A program made the position numbers and the translations under genes. 64,000 bases of DNA from Bacillota bacterium (lineage in GTDB: Bacteria; Bacillota; Sulfobacillia; JAJYWN01; JAJZPE01): positions 62,001 to 126,000 of the forward strand of contig JAJYMC010000003.1 in NCBI GenBank assembly GCA_021787335.1. Reading direction: 5' to 3'. Numbering within the stretch: position 1 is the stretch's first letter; each line of letters begins with the position of its first letter. Under the pieces are notes generated by a model that saw only the letters and a list, made by a program, of their open reading frames with translations, made no database searches and was not told the DNA's origin. Shown here in pieces: positions 40,983 through 50,153 of this stretch.

Positions 40983-41512
40983 AGGGAATCCTCCTCAGAT
41001 TGCTGTCGCATCAGGCTTCTCAGGGCTTGCAGGGCTCGGTACTGGAGCCCCCGGACGGCGTCCTCGGTCTTGCGCATCAGGCGGGCTGTCTCGGCCCGCG
41101 AGCGGCCGTCGATCATGCGCAATTCCAGGACCGTCCGTTGTTCCTCCGGGAGCCGGGCCATCAACTCCTTGACCCAGGCGCGGAAGACCGCCCCGTCAGC
41201 CTCGTCGGCGTCATCGGGCCGCTGGAGCAAGGATTCCTCCAGGGGGACCTCGACGCCGTGGGCCCGGTGCCGGCGCCAGCGGTCGCGGATGAGGTTGAGG
41301 GCCACGGTCTGCAGGTACCAACGGGAGGGCGTCCCGTCGCCCAGACCGTCTTTCGCCGAGCCGGCCAAAGCGCGCGAATACGCCTCTTGCGTCAGGTCCT
41401 CGGCCTCCTCGCGGTTCTGGACCCGCGCGTAGACATAGCGATAGAGTTGTTGCCACGCCTCGCGATGGCGGGCTTCGTGGAGCGGTTTGTCAGCTGACTT
41501 CGGTTGGCTCAC
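40979..41512 (-). CDS. ECF-type RNA polymerase sigma factor
   Basis: 177-aa sigma-70 family protein with regions 2 and 4 only. Region 2 shows YRYVYARVQNREEAEDLTQE and region 4 shows LPEEQRTVLELRMIDGRSR and AETARLMRKTEDAVRGLQY. GTG at 41512 is chosen because GAGGTGA lies about 10 bases upstream; the longer open frame adds a non-conserved N terminus. It is translationally coupled to its probable membrane regulator. The regulon is unknown. Confidence 0.9.
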   Translation of the reverse strand: MSQPKSADKPLHEARHREAWQQLYRYVYARVQNREEAEDLTQEAYSRALAGSAKDGLGDGTPSRWYLQTVALNLIRDRWRRHRAHGVEVPLEESLLQRPDDADEADGAVFRAWVKELMARLPEEQRTVLELRMIDGRSRAETARLMRKTEDAVRGLQYRALQALRSLMRQQSEEDSL

Positions 41513-41604
41513 AGCGCTGTGTTCACCTCGTCTAGCGTGTAAGACGCGCGGGAGTACCCAAAAGTCACGCGCTTCGGCCGGGAAATCGTCCGCGGTAAAA
41601 TCGA

Positions 41605-41632
41605 AAGCGCCTGACCATACGGTCAAGCGCTT
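41605..41632 (-). terminator. Terminator after the asparagine synthetase fusion gene
   Basis: Stem AAGCGC-TGACC with one C/A mismatch and an ATAC loop. Read on the minus strand it is followed by TCGATTTTACC. It separates asnB from the sigma-factor gene. Confidence 0.7.
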
Positions 41633-41650
41633 CTCGTGTCTTTATGAGGT

Positions 41651-44461
41651 TCAGGCCGCGGGCTGACCCGCGGGCAGCCCCACCGGCTGTCCCGCCGGCC
41701 GGCCCACCGGCCGCAGGATGGCGATGGGCGTCTGCTGGTGGCCCTGGCCGAGCGGGTTGTCCCGCATGAGCCAGGTGACCAGCTCCGGGTCGACCCCGTG
41801 GGACCAGCCCAGGACCTTGGTCGATAGGTCACTCGAATCGATGATGGCCACCCCGACGCCGTCGCCGACGGCGGCCGACAGCTTCTCGGCCACCCCCATC
41901 GGGTCCTTCGGGCCGAGTTTGGCCTGCTTGTTGTAGGGCGGCAGGGTGCCCGGCGTGGGGCCGTCGATGGCCTCGACCGTCGGACCGGCGATGCGGTAGA
42001 AGATGCCGCGCCGCCCGACCAGCCGCCCGAGGGCGGTGGCCGCCGTCGCCAGCAGGATGCGCGGGGCGCCGGCCTCGTTCAGGGCCAGCTGCATCGTCTG
42101 GGGGATGCCCAGGCCGATGCCGTGCGGGGTCTTGGTGACCGCCTGGGTCAGCAGGCGCGCCAGCCACGTGACCTTGATCTCCTCGATCGGCCACGAGCGG
42201 CCCTGGCTGATGGCCACGGGCTTCTCGGCGATGACGGCGATGTCGCCCGGCTTGACGTGAGCGCCGATCGACTCCTTGAAGAAGGCCGCCAGGTCGTCGC
42301 CCCTGCGGACGACCTCGGTCCGGATGGGCAGGCGGGCGTAGGCCCGGCCACCACCCACGGCGAAGAGGTGCTTCGGCGGGTTGGGCCGGTAGGCGGCGAC
42401 CAGCCGCGCGGCCTCGTCCGAGCGGTCGCCGGTGCCGCTCGAGCCGCCGGTGTCGCCCAGGTCGCCGGCCACGTTCACGCTGAGGGCGTCGCCCAGTTCA
42501 GCCAGGCTCCCGCGGTGCTTGGGCCCGGGGATGGCGCCCTTGACGTGCCCCTCGGCCCCGTCACTGACCACGGTGTCCCTGGCGTCGATGAACTCACGCA
42601 GCCACAGCTCGACGTTGATGGCCCGCCAGAAGAACATGGACTGATCGATCCGGCCACTGTTGGCGGCCAGGAAGGCCCGGGCCACCGCCGGACCGTCCCA
42701 GTATGGACGGGCGACGAAGGTGGGTGAATTGAACAGGCTCAGGAAGGCCGCCCGACGGGCTCTGATCCACCGGAACTCGGGCGTGGTGAACCCGACCTTC
42801 CAGCGGCGCAGCCTGATCCTCTCCGGAATGACGCCCTTGAGGCCCTGGCGTAGGAGCCAGCGGCTCCAGCCGTGGCGAATGATGGCGTCCGACGGCTGGC
42901 GGAGGATCCACTCGACCAGCTCCTGGTCCAAGTAGGGTACGCGGGACTCGATGGAATGGGCCATCGAGTTCTTGTCTTCGTAGCGCAGCAGGCACGGCAG
43001 GCTATAGGTGGTCAGGTCCTGCAGGAGCCGCTGCTTCAGGTCGTCGCGCGAACGGGTGTAGCCAGGGTCGGTGACCCGGCCGACGAACTCCGGACGCAGC
43101 AGGCTCTGGAGCGGGAAGCCCTTGCGACGGTCGCGCAGGCGGCGGGTCAGGAGCGGCTTCAAGACGTCCCTGGCCGCCCAGGCCTCGCTGAGGAAACGCC
43201 CGTACTGACGCCGCTTCCACAACTGGCTCAGGTAGACGAACTGGTAAGGCACGTAGCCGGCCAAGAGCTCGTCGCCGCCCTGGCCGTCCAGGACGACGGT
43301 GACGTGCTTCCGAGCCTCGCGCATGACGCACCACTGGGCGTAGGGGCCGGTGCTGATGAACGGCTCCTCCTGGTGCCAGATGAGGTCGCGCAGCTCGTCG
43401 ACGAAGGTTTCGGACAGCGGCCGGACGTAGGACGTGTCGGCCCCGGTGGCCTTAACGGCCACGTCGATGTACTCGCGCTCATCGATGGGGTCGTTATCGA
43501 AGACGGCCGAGAAGGTCTTCAGCTGCCCGCGCATCGAGGACGCGTCGGGGTTCTGGTCCCGCATCAGGCCGCTCATGAAGCTGACGATGGAGGTCGAGTC
43601 GAGGCCGCCGGACAGGCATGAGCCGACCGGGACGTCGGCCACCAGCCGGCGCCGTACGGCCTTCTTGAACAGCTCGCGGAACTCGTCCGGGTCGCCGGAG
43701 CCGTCCTCGCTGAGGCGCGGCGCCCAGTAGGCGACGGGCTTCAGCGCGTCTGCGGCGTCCGCGGCGTCAGCGGCGTCGGTGCCCGCGCCGTCCGCGGTCG
43801 CTGAAGCGCTCGCGCCCTCCGCGGCCGCGCTCTCGCCGAGCTCGAGGACCATGTACGTGGCCGCCGGCAGATGGCGGACGCCTTCGAAGAAGGTCTCCGG
43901 CCGGTGGTCGTGCAGGCCGTGGAGCAGGTACTCGTAGACCATCTGGTCGTTCGGCCGGGCCGGCACGGCTGGATCCTGCAGAAGGGCCTTGATCTCCGAC
44001 GCGAAGAGGAGCCGCCCGCCGGCCTGCGCGTAGTACAGCGGCTTGATGCCGAAGTGGTCGCGGGCCAGGACCAGACGGTTCAGACGCCGGTCGGCGATGG
44101 CCACGGCCCACATGCCGTTGAAGCGGGCGAAGCACTCCGGCCCGTATTCCTCGTAGGCGTGGACGATGACCTCGCTGTCGGCGTTGGTCTTGAAGACATG
44201 GCCGCGCTGGATGAGTTCGGCGCGCAGTTCGCGATAGTTGTAGACCTCGCCGTTGAAGACCAGCCAGACCGAGCCGTCCTCGTTGCCGAGGGGCTGGTGT
44301 CCGGTCTCGAGGTCGATGATGGACAGGCGGCGGTGGCCCAGGCTGACTGACGGCCATTCGAGCGTGCCGAAGTCATCGGGCCCACGGTGAAGAAGGACCG
44401 CGCCCATCCGGTCGAGCAGTTCAGGATCCGGTTTTCCGGTGAATCCGTAGATACCGCACAT
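41651..44461 (-). CDS. asnB: Asparagine synthetase (glutamine-hydrolysing) fused to CofE-like domain
   Basis: 936-aa protein. Residues 2-210 are a class II glutaminase with nucleophile Cys2 (MCGIYGFTGK), LLHRGPDDFG and NGEVYNYRELR. An Ala/Asp-rich insertion (about 209-241) follows. The synthetase domain has the PP-loop SCLSGGLDSTSIVSFM (about 281-296) and ends near 628. A linker of about 80 residues leads to a third domain (about 709-918) with GDIAVIAEKPVAISQGR, IPQTMQLALNEAG, TLPPYNKQAKLGPKDPMGVA and RDNPLGQGHQQTP. I recognise this as the F420-0:gamma-glutamyl ligase (CofE)-like family. ATG at 44461 has GAGGAGGG. There is no stop between the domains. Confidence 0.88.
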   Translation of the reverse strand: MCGIYGFTGKPDPELLDRMGAVLLHRGPDDFGTLEWPSVSLGHRRLSIIDLETGHQPLGNEDGSVWLVFNGEVYNYRELRAELIQRGHVFKTNADSEVIVHAYEEYGPECFARFNGMWAVAIADRRLNRLVLARDHFGIKPLYYAQAGGRLLFASEIKALLQDPAVPARPNDQMVYEYLLHGLHDHRPETFFEGVRHLPAATYMVLELGESAAAEGASASATADGAGTDAADAADAADALKPVAYWAPRLSEDGSGDPDEFRELFKKAVRRRLVADVPVGSCLSGGLDSTSIVSFMSGLMRDQNPDASSMRGQLKTFSAVFDNDPIDEREYIDVAVKATGADTSYVRPLSETFVDELRDLIWHQEEPFISTGPYAQWCVMREARKHVTVVLDGQGGDELLAGYVPYQFVYLSQLWKRRQYGRFLSEAWAARDVLKPLLTRRLRDRRKGFPLQSLLRPEFVGRVTDPGYTRSRDDLKQRLLQDLTTYSLPCLLRYEDKNSMAHSIESRVPYLDQELVEWILRQPSDAIIRHGWSRWLLRQGLKGVIPERIRLRRWKVGFTTPEFRWIRARRAAFLSLFNSPTFVARPYWDGPAVARAFLAANSGRIDQSMFFWRAINVELWLREFIDARDTVVSDGAEGHVKGAIPGPKHRGSLAELGDALSVNVAGDLGDTGGSSGTGDRSDEAARLVAAYRPNPPKHLFAVGGGRAYARLPIRTEVVRRGDDLAAFFKESIGAHVKPGDIAVIAEKPVAISQGRSWPIEEIKVTWLARLLTQAVTKTPHGIGLGIPQTMQLALNEAGAPRILLATAATALGRLVGRRGIFYRIAGPTVEAIDGPTPGTLPPYNKQAKLGPKDPMGVAEKLSAAVGDGVGVAIIDSSDLSTKVLGWSHGVDPELVTWLMRDNPLGQGHQQTPIAILRPVGRPAGQPVGLPAGQPAA

Positions 44462-44570
44462 GGCTTGTCCCTCCTCGGGCCGTGCCCCCAGAATTCGTCG
44501 CGACCAGCCGTCGGGCCTCTTTTCGAGGCCATCCAGCCGTATCTTCATAAGATTCGACGTTCAACTAGTC

Positions 44571-44599
44571 ATTCTAACACAACAACAAGCTGCGGACAA
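44571..44599 (-). promoter_or_regulatory. Promoter of the asnB fusion gene
   Basis: Read on the minus strand: TTGTCC (44599-44594) and TAGAAT (44576-44571) with a 17-base spacer, about 110 bases before the ATG. Confidence 0.65.
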
Positions 44600-44800
44600 A
44601 AAGAGATTTCGCACCAAGTCAGGCAGCCGGAGCCGCGTCGCGCGGTCGGGCGAAAATGCCAGAAAGACTCGGTGTTTACGCAATCTCACCATCGAAGTTT
44701 CCTGAGATATGCCGTCGCCCGCCAAATCTGGAAGGAATAGTCTGGCCGGACGGAGAAGGGTTGGGCGCCGAGAAGCACCATCGTCGTTCAGACCTAGCAG

Positions 44801-44833
44801 GGGAGACAGCCATGAGGCAGGTCTCCCTTTTTT
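44801..44833 (+). terminator. Leader terminator upstream of the ABC transporter
   Basis: GGGAGAC/GTCTCCC stem with an inner GCC/GGC extension and six T at 44828-44833, 30 bases before the transporter start. No gene precedes it on this strand, so it looks like an attenuator. The rest of 44600-44800 has no ORF or RNA I can support. Confidence 0.7.
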
Positions 44834-44863
44834 CTCGTAAGGGCCGGTGGGGGGGGTGGGCGG

Positions 44864-47470
44864 TTGAAACGGTTCAAGTCGAGGTCCGTTGACGCCCGGA
44901 AAGCCCTGCTGTTCCTCGGCCTGCTCCTCGTGAGCGTGGCCTTCGGCCTCTTCCTGTCGAGCGCCAGGACCCTGTCCGCGGTGGCCGTCGCCGACCTGGA
45001 CAGGCAGTGGCGGACGGGCTACGACCTCTTGGTCCTGCCGCCGGAGGTGCAACTCCCCGTCGAGCAGGGGAAGGTTCCGCCGAACGCCCTCACCGGCTGG
45101 TCCGGGGGGATCACCTTCACCCAGTGGGAGACCGTCAGGAGCATCCCGGACGTCGAGGTGGCCGCGCCGGCCGCCGTCCTCGGACGGGTGTTCGGCGCCC
45201 TGCCGCAGAGACACATGCTCAAGCCTCCGGTTATCAGTGAGCCGGGGCTCTACCGGCTGACCAATGACTCAGCCATCCTGGGGTCAATCTGGCCCCGGCG
45301 AGGGACGTCGGTCAGCTACATGTTCATCTTCCGGGGTGCCGGAAGCGTGCCGGCCGACGTGGAAACAGCGGGAAAGGCCGCGGCCCACGTCCCCGGTGTC
45401 TACTTCCGGTCCTACCCGTGGTCCGCCGGGGAGATGGTCTGGCAGTGGATCGATGTCCTGCTGATGGCCGTGGACTCTGGAAGCGAGGATGCCCTGGTCA
45501 ACCTGGAGGGTGCCTTCGTCTGGGGGCGGCTCGATGAGAGCTATAAGTCAGAGGTCGTCCAGCTCGATCGATACCACTCGCGCGAGAAGGGTCAGGCCTT
45601 CCAGATCCCGGTTGTCCTCAACCGGCACCGCTATACCCAGCGGGCGGAAGGCGTACTCATCGAGCGGTTGACCCCTGACGGCGTGTCCCGGACGGACCCT
45701 CTGGCGGCGGCGGATCTGATCGCCCGGCGAGGTGGGAAGGATTATCTGAACTCGCTCCCGGGTTCGCCCGTCCTCTCCCTGACACTGGAGCCCGAGGCCT
45801 ACCACCAGGCCTATTGGGAGGGCTTGGAGACCGCCGTGGGCCCGGGCCGGAACGAAGTCAGCCTGTTCGAACCCAGCGGCCCGGTGACCTACCAGCCGGG
45901 CGTAGATCTTGCCGGCATGAAGGTGATCGCCGCCGTGCCGGTTCCCGGCAACATCCCCTTCTTGGTCAGCTTCAGAAAAGCGCCGGCGCCGAGCGACCCG
46001 CCCAAAGCCAAGATCGTCTTCAAGTTGACCGGGGTCTTCGACATCGAGGCCTTGGGGCTGGCGTCGGCTGAGGGTGGCCCGGCGGCCGTGCCGGTTGACA
46101 TCTACGCCCCGCCCAGCGCGACGCTGGTCTATGACCCTTCCGGGCATCGCCTCGATGAACCCAGGTCCCTCTTACCAAATGGAGACCCCCAAAGCTACAT
46201 CCAGGAACCGCCGCTGATGCTGACGACCATGGAGGCCGCCCGCCTCATCGCCGGGGAAAAGAGCATCTCGTCAATCCGGGTCCGCGTGGCCGGGGTCGAG
46301 AGGTACTCGCCCGAGGCCCAACAGAAACTGGAGCGGGTGGCGGCGGAGATCGTCCATCGGACGGGCCTTCAGGTGGTCATCACCGCCGGGGCTTCGCCCG
46401 AAAGGACCCTCGTCTTCCTGCCCGGTATTGGAAGCATTCCCCCGGCTGGGTACGTCGAGGAGTGGTGGACCAAGGCCGGGGTCAACCTGGCCATCCGGGA
46501 GAAGGTGCAGTGGGAGAACCTGGCCTTCTTCCTCATCGTGCTGGTTGTCGCCGGCCTCTACGTGGGCAACACGGCCCTGGTGACGACCCTACAGCGGCGG
46601 GCCGAGTTGGGGCTGTTGAAAGCCCTCGGCTGGCGCGACGCCAGCGTCGCCGGGCGGGTACTGGGGCAGTTCCTCGGACCGGCGCTGGTCGCCGGTGGGC
46701 TGGGCGTCTTTCTGTCGCAGGGGGTGGCCTGGGCGATGCGCCTCAGGCTCTCGTTTTGGCAGGCCCTCATCGTCTTGCCAGTGAGCCTGGCCCTGGCCCT
46801 CATCGGCGGTGCCGCCGGGCTCGGCGTGGCCCACCGGGCGACGCCGGTCTCGGCCCTGAGGAGCGGCGACGTCAGCACCCGGGCCGGGCGACGAACGCGC
46901 CCCCATCGCAGCGGCGCCGGTCTTCTAAGCCTAGCGTGGAGCGGGCTGGCCGGGCGTCCCGGGACGACCGCGGTGAACGTCCTCATCACCGCGATGGCCA
47001 CGGGCTTCCTGGTCCTGCTGGTGGTCCTCCTGCGGACCACCCGCGGCTACCTCGGTGGGACCCTCCTCGGGCGCTACATCCTCTTGCACATCGAAGGCTA
47101 CCACGTGGCCATGGCCGTGGTGGCTCTGTTGGTGGCCGCTGTGGCCGCGGCGGACTCGGCCCTGCTCGGCATCATGCAGCGGCGGGCCCAGCTCGGGCTG
47201 CTCTCGGCGGTCGGCTGGGCGCCGGGCCACGTCTCTCGTCTCGTCCTGACCGAAGGGCTACTGCTAGGCGCCCTGGGAGCCTTGGGCGGGCTCATCATCG
47301 GCGGGGTCGCGGCCATTGCCCTGACGGCGGGCCGGGCCGCCACGCTCCAGGTCTTGGCCACGGGCGGGTTCGCGGTGCTGGTCCCGCTGATCATCATCCC
47401 GTTGTCCGTCCTCGGCGCGGCGAGACAGGCCGGGCGGCTGGCGCCTAGTCACGTCCTGCGCAACGAATGA
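44864..47470 (+). CDS. ABC transporter permease with two FtsX/MacB-type domains
   Basis: 868-aa membrane protein. One N-terminal helix (ALLFLGLLLVSVAFGLFL) is followed by a long extracytoplasmic region (about 35-545). Three helices with the FtsX motif RRAELGLLKALGW come next, then a second bundle with QRRAQLGLLSAVGWAPGHV near the C terminus. The duplicated FtsX motif is typical of 8-10-TM LolCE/MacB-like exporters that do not span the lipid path themselves. The start is TTG at 44864 with GGGGGGTGGG upstream. It pairs with the ATPase 39 bases downstream. Cargo unknown. Confidence 0.87.
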   Translation: MKRFKSRSVDARKALLFLGLLLVSVAFGLFLSSARTLSAVAVADLDRQWRTGYDLLVLPPEVQLPVEQGKVPPNALTGWSGGITFTQWETVRSIPDVEVAAPAAVLGRVFGALPQRHMLKPPVISEPGLYRLTNDSAILGSIWPRRGTSVSYMFIFRGAGSVPADVETAGKAAAHVPGVYFRSYPWSAGEMVWQWIDVLLMAVDSGSEDALVNLEGAFVWGRLDESYKSEVVQLDRYHSREKGQAFQIPVVLNRHRYTQRAEGVLIERLTPDGVSRTDPLAAADLIARRGGKDYLNSLPGSPVLSLTLEPEAYHQAYWEGLETAVGPGRNEVSLFEPSGPVTYQPGVDLAGMKVIAAVPVPGNIPFLVSFRKAPAPSDPPKAKIVFKLTGVFDIEALGLASAEGGPAAVPVDIYAPPSATLVYDPSGHRLDEPRSLLPNGDPQSYIQEPPLMLTTMEAARLIAGEKSISSIRVRVAGVERYSPEAQQKLERVAAEIVHRTGLQVVITAGASPERTLVFLPGIGSIPPAGYVEEWWTKAGVNLAIREKVQWENLAFFLIVLVVAGLYVGNTALVTTLQRRAELGLLKALGWRDASVAGRVLGQFLGPALVAGGLGVFLSQGVAWAMRLRLSFWQALIVLPVSLALALIGGAAGLGVAHRATPVSALRSGDVSTRAGRRTRPHRSGAGLLSLAWSGLAGRPGTTAVNVLITAMATGFLVLLVVLLRTTRGYLGGTLLGRYILLHIEGYHVAMAVVALLVAAVAAADSALLGIMQRRAQLGLLSAVGWAPGHVSRLVLTEGLLLGALGALGGLIIGGVAAIALTAGRAATLQVLATGGFAVLVPLIIIPLSVLGAARQAGRLAPSHVLRNE

Positions 47471-47509
47471 TCGCTGTGGACGGGGTAAACGACGAATGGG
47501 GGTTGCGTC

Positions 47510-48211
47510 ATGGCTGTGACCCAAATCGAATTGGACAGCGCCCAGGTGGTCGAGGCGAGGGGGCTCCGCAAGGTCTATCCGAGCGGCGAGGGACAGGTCG
47601 TCGCCGTCGACGGGGCCGACCTCGAGGTCCGGCCGGGCGAGTTCGTCAGCATCATGGGGCCGTCCGGTTCCGGCAAGTCGACCCTCCTGTACCTCGCCGG
47701 TACGCTGGAGCGGCCCGATTCCGGGTCCCTGCGGCTGGGCGGCCGGGACGTGTCTGGACTCAACCCCAAGGAGTTGGCCGACCTGCGCCGCCGCCTCATC
47801 GGCTTCGTCTTTCAGCAGTTCCATCTGATCCCGACGCTGACCGCGCTGGACAACGTGATGATTCCGCTGACCCCCTATATGGCCCGTCGACAGCTTCGTG
47901 ACCGGGCGATATCCCTGCTGGCCGAGGTTGGCCTCGAGGGGCGAACGCACCACCTGCCCAGCCAGCTGTCCGGAGGCGAGCAGCAGCGGGTGGCCATCGC
48001 CCGGGCCCTCATTGCCGAGCCGCGGCTCATTCTGGCCGATGAGCCCACCGGCAACCTCGACTCGGCCTCGGGACAGCAAGTGATGTCCATCTTGGTGGAA
48101 CTGGTCAGGCAACAGGGCGTGGCCCTGATGGTCGCCACCCACGACCCTGAACTGGCCGGTCAAGCCTCGAAGCGCCTGTATATGAGGGACGGCATGTTGA
48201 CGACTGATTGA
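47510..48211 (+). CDS. ABC transporter ATP-binding protein (LolD/MacB-like)
   Basis: 233-aa ATPase. Walker A is [15 protein letters not shown], the signature [16 protein letters not shown], and Walker [17 protein letters not shown], with the GNLDS feature typical of the MacB/LolD class. The H-loop is ATHDPELA. It powers the FtsX-type permease encoded just upstream. ATG at 47510 has GGGGG upstream. Confidence 0.93.
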   Translation: MAVTQIELDSAQVVEARGLRKVYPSGEGQVVAVDGADLEVRPGEFVSIMGPSGSGKSTLLYLAGTLERPDSGSLRLGGRDVSGLNPKELADLRRRLIGFVFQQFHLIPTLTALDNVMIPLTPYMARRQLRDRAISLLAEVGLEGRTHHLPSQLSGGEQQRVAIARALIAEPRLILADEPTGNLDSASGQQVMSILVELVRQQGVALMVATHDPELAGQASKRLYMRDGMLTTD

Positions 48212-48250
48212 CGGTTGGTTGACAGCCAATTCTACCTGCGAAATACGCCC

Positions 48251-48279
48251 TGTTATCACGGCCGCGGGCGTGCTATAAT
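48251..48279 (+). promoter_or_regulatory. Probable tRNA-Asn promoter
   Basis: TATAAT at 48274-48279, 16 bases before the tRNA. The -35 position (TGTTAT, 17-base spacer) is a poor match, so only the -10 is strong. Confidence 0.5.
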
Positions 48280-48294
48280 AGCTCGCACAAACAT

Positions 48295-48366
48295 TCCTCG
48301 GTAGCTCAATGGTAGAGCATCCGGCTGTTAACCGGAGGGTTGTAGGTTCGAGCCCTACCCGAGGAG
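48295..48366 (+). tRNA. tRNA-Asn (GTT)
   Basis: Cloverleaf with acceptor TCCTCGG/CCGAGGA, D arm AGCTCAATGGTAGAGCA, anticodon arm CCGG-CTGTTAA-CCGG with anticodon GTT, and T arm GTAGGTTCGAGCCCTAC. The 3' CCA is not encoded. Confidence 0.95.
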
Positions 48367-48372
48367 CATGGA

Positions 48373-48426
48373 AAGACCCCGGCGGACCAACCCCGGACCC
48401 CGACCCCGCGGACCGGGGTCTTTTTT
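48373..48426 (+). terminator. Terminator after tRNA-Asn
   Basis: AAGACCCCGG (48373-48382) pairs with CCGGGGTCTT (48413-48422), followed by more T (TTTTTT in total). Confidence 0.8.
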
Positions 48427-48455
48427 GGTTTGCCCAAAAACCTTCGGCCAGCCTC

Positions 48456-48484
48456 TTGACAACAATAATAGTAATGATTACTAT
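48456..48484 (+). promoter_or_regulatory. Promoter with Fur/PerR-type palindrome
   Basis: TTGACA at 48456-48461 and TACTAT at 48479-48484 with a 17-base spacer. ATAGTAAT-G-ATTACTAT at 48468-48484 is a perfect 8-1-8 palindrome covering the -10, like PerR/Fur boxes. This suggests that the downstream regulator represses its own cluster. Confidence 0.8.
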
Positions 48485-48593
48485 AAAGAATAGGAACGAT
48501 CACTGCTTACCAAGACGAGGAAACGGATAACTTAACAAGGCGGTCCGGCGCGACTGCGGGCCGGCCCGCGAGGAGGTGAAGGGGCGACCGGAC

Positions 48594-49052
48594 ATGAAGA
48601 AGCGTGAAGTGACTACGAGCCAACGCCGAGACGACCAGGCCGAGCGACCGTTGAGGACCACGCGGCAACGCCAGGTCATCCTGGAAGAACTGCGCAAGGT
48701 GACCTCCCACCCGACGGCCGACGAGGTCTACGAGATGGTCCGCAAACGACTACCCCACATCAGCCTGGGAACCGTCTACCGGAACCTCGAACTCCTCTCG
48801 GCCGCCGGTGAGATCCAGACCCTTGGACTGGCCGGTACCCAGAAGCGCTTCGACGGCAACCCGGCCAACCACTACCACGCCAGGTGTCTCAAGTGCGGCC
48901 GGGTCATCGATCTGGACCTGCCGGTCAAGGCCCTGAACGGCCTGGAGGACGCGGTCGCCGAGACGAGCGGGTTCAAAGTCGTCGGGCACCGCCTGAAGTT
49001 CCTCGGCCTCTGCCCCAGGTGCCAGAAGGAAGAGCAGAAGCAGGACCGCTGA
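48594..49052 (+). CDS. perR: Fur family transcriptional regulator (PerR-like)
   Basis: 152-aa winged-helix metalloregulator. The DNA-binding part reads TRQRQVILEELRKVTSHPTA and PHISLGTVYRNLELLSAAG. The metal part has HYHARCLKCGRVIDLD and a second CPRCQ, giving the structural Cys4 zinc site. The adjacent rubrerythrin and superoxide reductase genes argue for PerR (peroxide sensing) over Fur. ATG at 48594 is taken with AAGGGG upstream; an in-frame GTG at 48576 is possible. A palindrome overlaps its promoter. Confidence 0.88.
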   Translation: MKKREVTTSQRRDDQAERPLRTTRQRQVILEELRKVTSHPTADEVYEMVRKRLPHISLGTVYRNLELLSAAGEIQTLGLAGTQKRFDGNPANHYHARCLKCGRVIDLDLPVKALNGLEDAVAETSGFKVVGHRLKFLGLCPRCQKEEQKQDR

Positions 49053-49148
49053 ACAGAAGCAAGCCCGCTGAACAGAAACAGGGCCGCTGAGCCCAAGCGC
49101 GCAAACTCGCGCGCAGCACCAAAACCGCCATCCACAGGAGGGAACATC

Positions 49149-49721
49149 GTGGAACTCAAAGGAAGCCGCACCGAGAAGAACATCATGACCGCCTTCGCCG
49201 GCGAGTCGCAGGCCCGCAACCGCTACACCTTCTTCGCCAGCCAGGCCAGGAACGAGGGCTTCGTCCAGATCGCCGACATCTTCGAGGACACCGCCAACAA
49301 CGAGCGTGAGCACGCCAAGCGCCTCTTCAAGCTGCTCAGGGGCGGCCAGGTGGCCATCCAGGCCGACTTCCCGGCCGGGGTCATCGGGAGCACCGCGGAC
49401 AACCTCAAGGCGGCCGCCGGAGGCGAGCACTTCGAGTGGGAAGAGATGTATCCCGGCTACGCCAAGGTGGCCGAGGAAGAGGGCTTCACGGACATCGCCA
49501 AGATCCTCCGGTCCATCGCCGTGGCTGAGAAGCAGCATGAGAAGCGCTTCCTCGGGCTCCTCGGGAACGTCAAGGCCGGTACGGTCTTCAAGAAAGATGA
49601 GGTCGTCGTCTGGCGCTGCCGCAACTGCGGTTACCTCCATACGGGCAAAGAGGCCCCGGAGCGCTGCCCGGCCTGCGACCATCCCCAGGCCCACTTCGAA
49701 CTCCTCGCGGAGAACTGGTGA
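49149..49721 (+). CDS. rbr: Rubrerythrin
   Basis: 190-aa non-haem iron peroxidase. An erythrin-like four-helix diiron domain has [25 protein letters not shown] and [11 protein letters not shown], and a C-terminal rubredoxin domain has [10 protein letters not shown] and ERCPACDHP. It reduces hydrogen peroxide using electrons from rubredoxin-type donors. GTG at 49149 follows AGGAGG. It lies 96 bases after perR and 14 bases before the superoxide reductase gene. Confidence 0.96.
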   Translation: MELKGSRTEKNIMTAFAGESQARNRYTFFASQARNEGFVQIADIFEDTANNEREHAKRLFKLLRGGQVAIQADFPAGVIGSTADNLKAAAGGEHFEWEEMYPGYAKVAEEEGFTDIAKILRSIAVAEKQHEKRFLGLLGNVKAGTVFKKDEVVVWRCRNCGYLHTGKEAPERCPACDHPQAHFELLAENW

Positions 49722-49735
49722 AGGAGGCCCCCCAA

Positions 49736-50110
49736 GTGACCAACGTCTTCGAAATCTACAAGTGCGAGGTCTGCGGCAACACCGTCGAACTGGTTCATGC
49801 CGGCCAGGGGCAACTGGTCTGCTGCAACCAACCGATGAAGCTTCTCACCGAGAACACCGTCGACGCCTCGAAAGAGAAGCACGTCCCGGTGGTCGAGAAG
49901 ACCGCCAATGGAGTCAAGGTGAAGGTCGGCTCGGTGGCCCACCCCATGGAGGAGAAGCACTTCATCGAGTGGATAGAAGTCATCGCCGGCGACAAAGCTT
50001 ATCGCCGCTTCCTCAAGCCGGGCGAGGCCCCGGAGGCTGTCTTCGAGATCGACGCCCAGGACGTCACGGCCCGCGAGCTCTGCAACATCCACGGCCTCTG
50101 GAAGGCGTGA
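49736..50110 (+). CDS. dfx: Desulfoferrodoxin (superoxide reductase)
   Basis: 124-aa two-iron superoxide reductase. The N-terminal desulforedoxin domain has [12 protein letters not shown] and LVCCNQPM. The catalytic centre II ligands come from [22 protein letters not shown] and [11 protein letters not shown] at 49736 has AAGGAGG eight bases upstream; GTG at 49718 would place that SD inside the gene. Together with rubrerythrin it removes superoxide and then peroxide without releasing oxygen. Confidence 0.96.
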   Translation: MTNVFEIYKCEVCGNTVELVHAGQGQLVCCNQPMKLLTENTVDASKEKHVPVVEKTANGVKVKVGSVAHPMEEKHFIEWIEVIAGDKAYRRFLKPGEAPEAVFEIDAQDVTARELCNIHGLWKA

Positions 50111-50153
50111 GCGCCGCCTGAAGTCAACACCGCCACCTGAAGACCACTCACCG

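Noticed and set aside
44656-44892. 78-codon plus-strand frame as a leader peptide or small gene
   Set aside because: It has no SD, no typical codon bias, and runs through the leader terminator into the transporter start in another frame.
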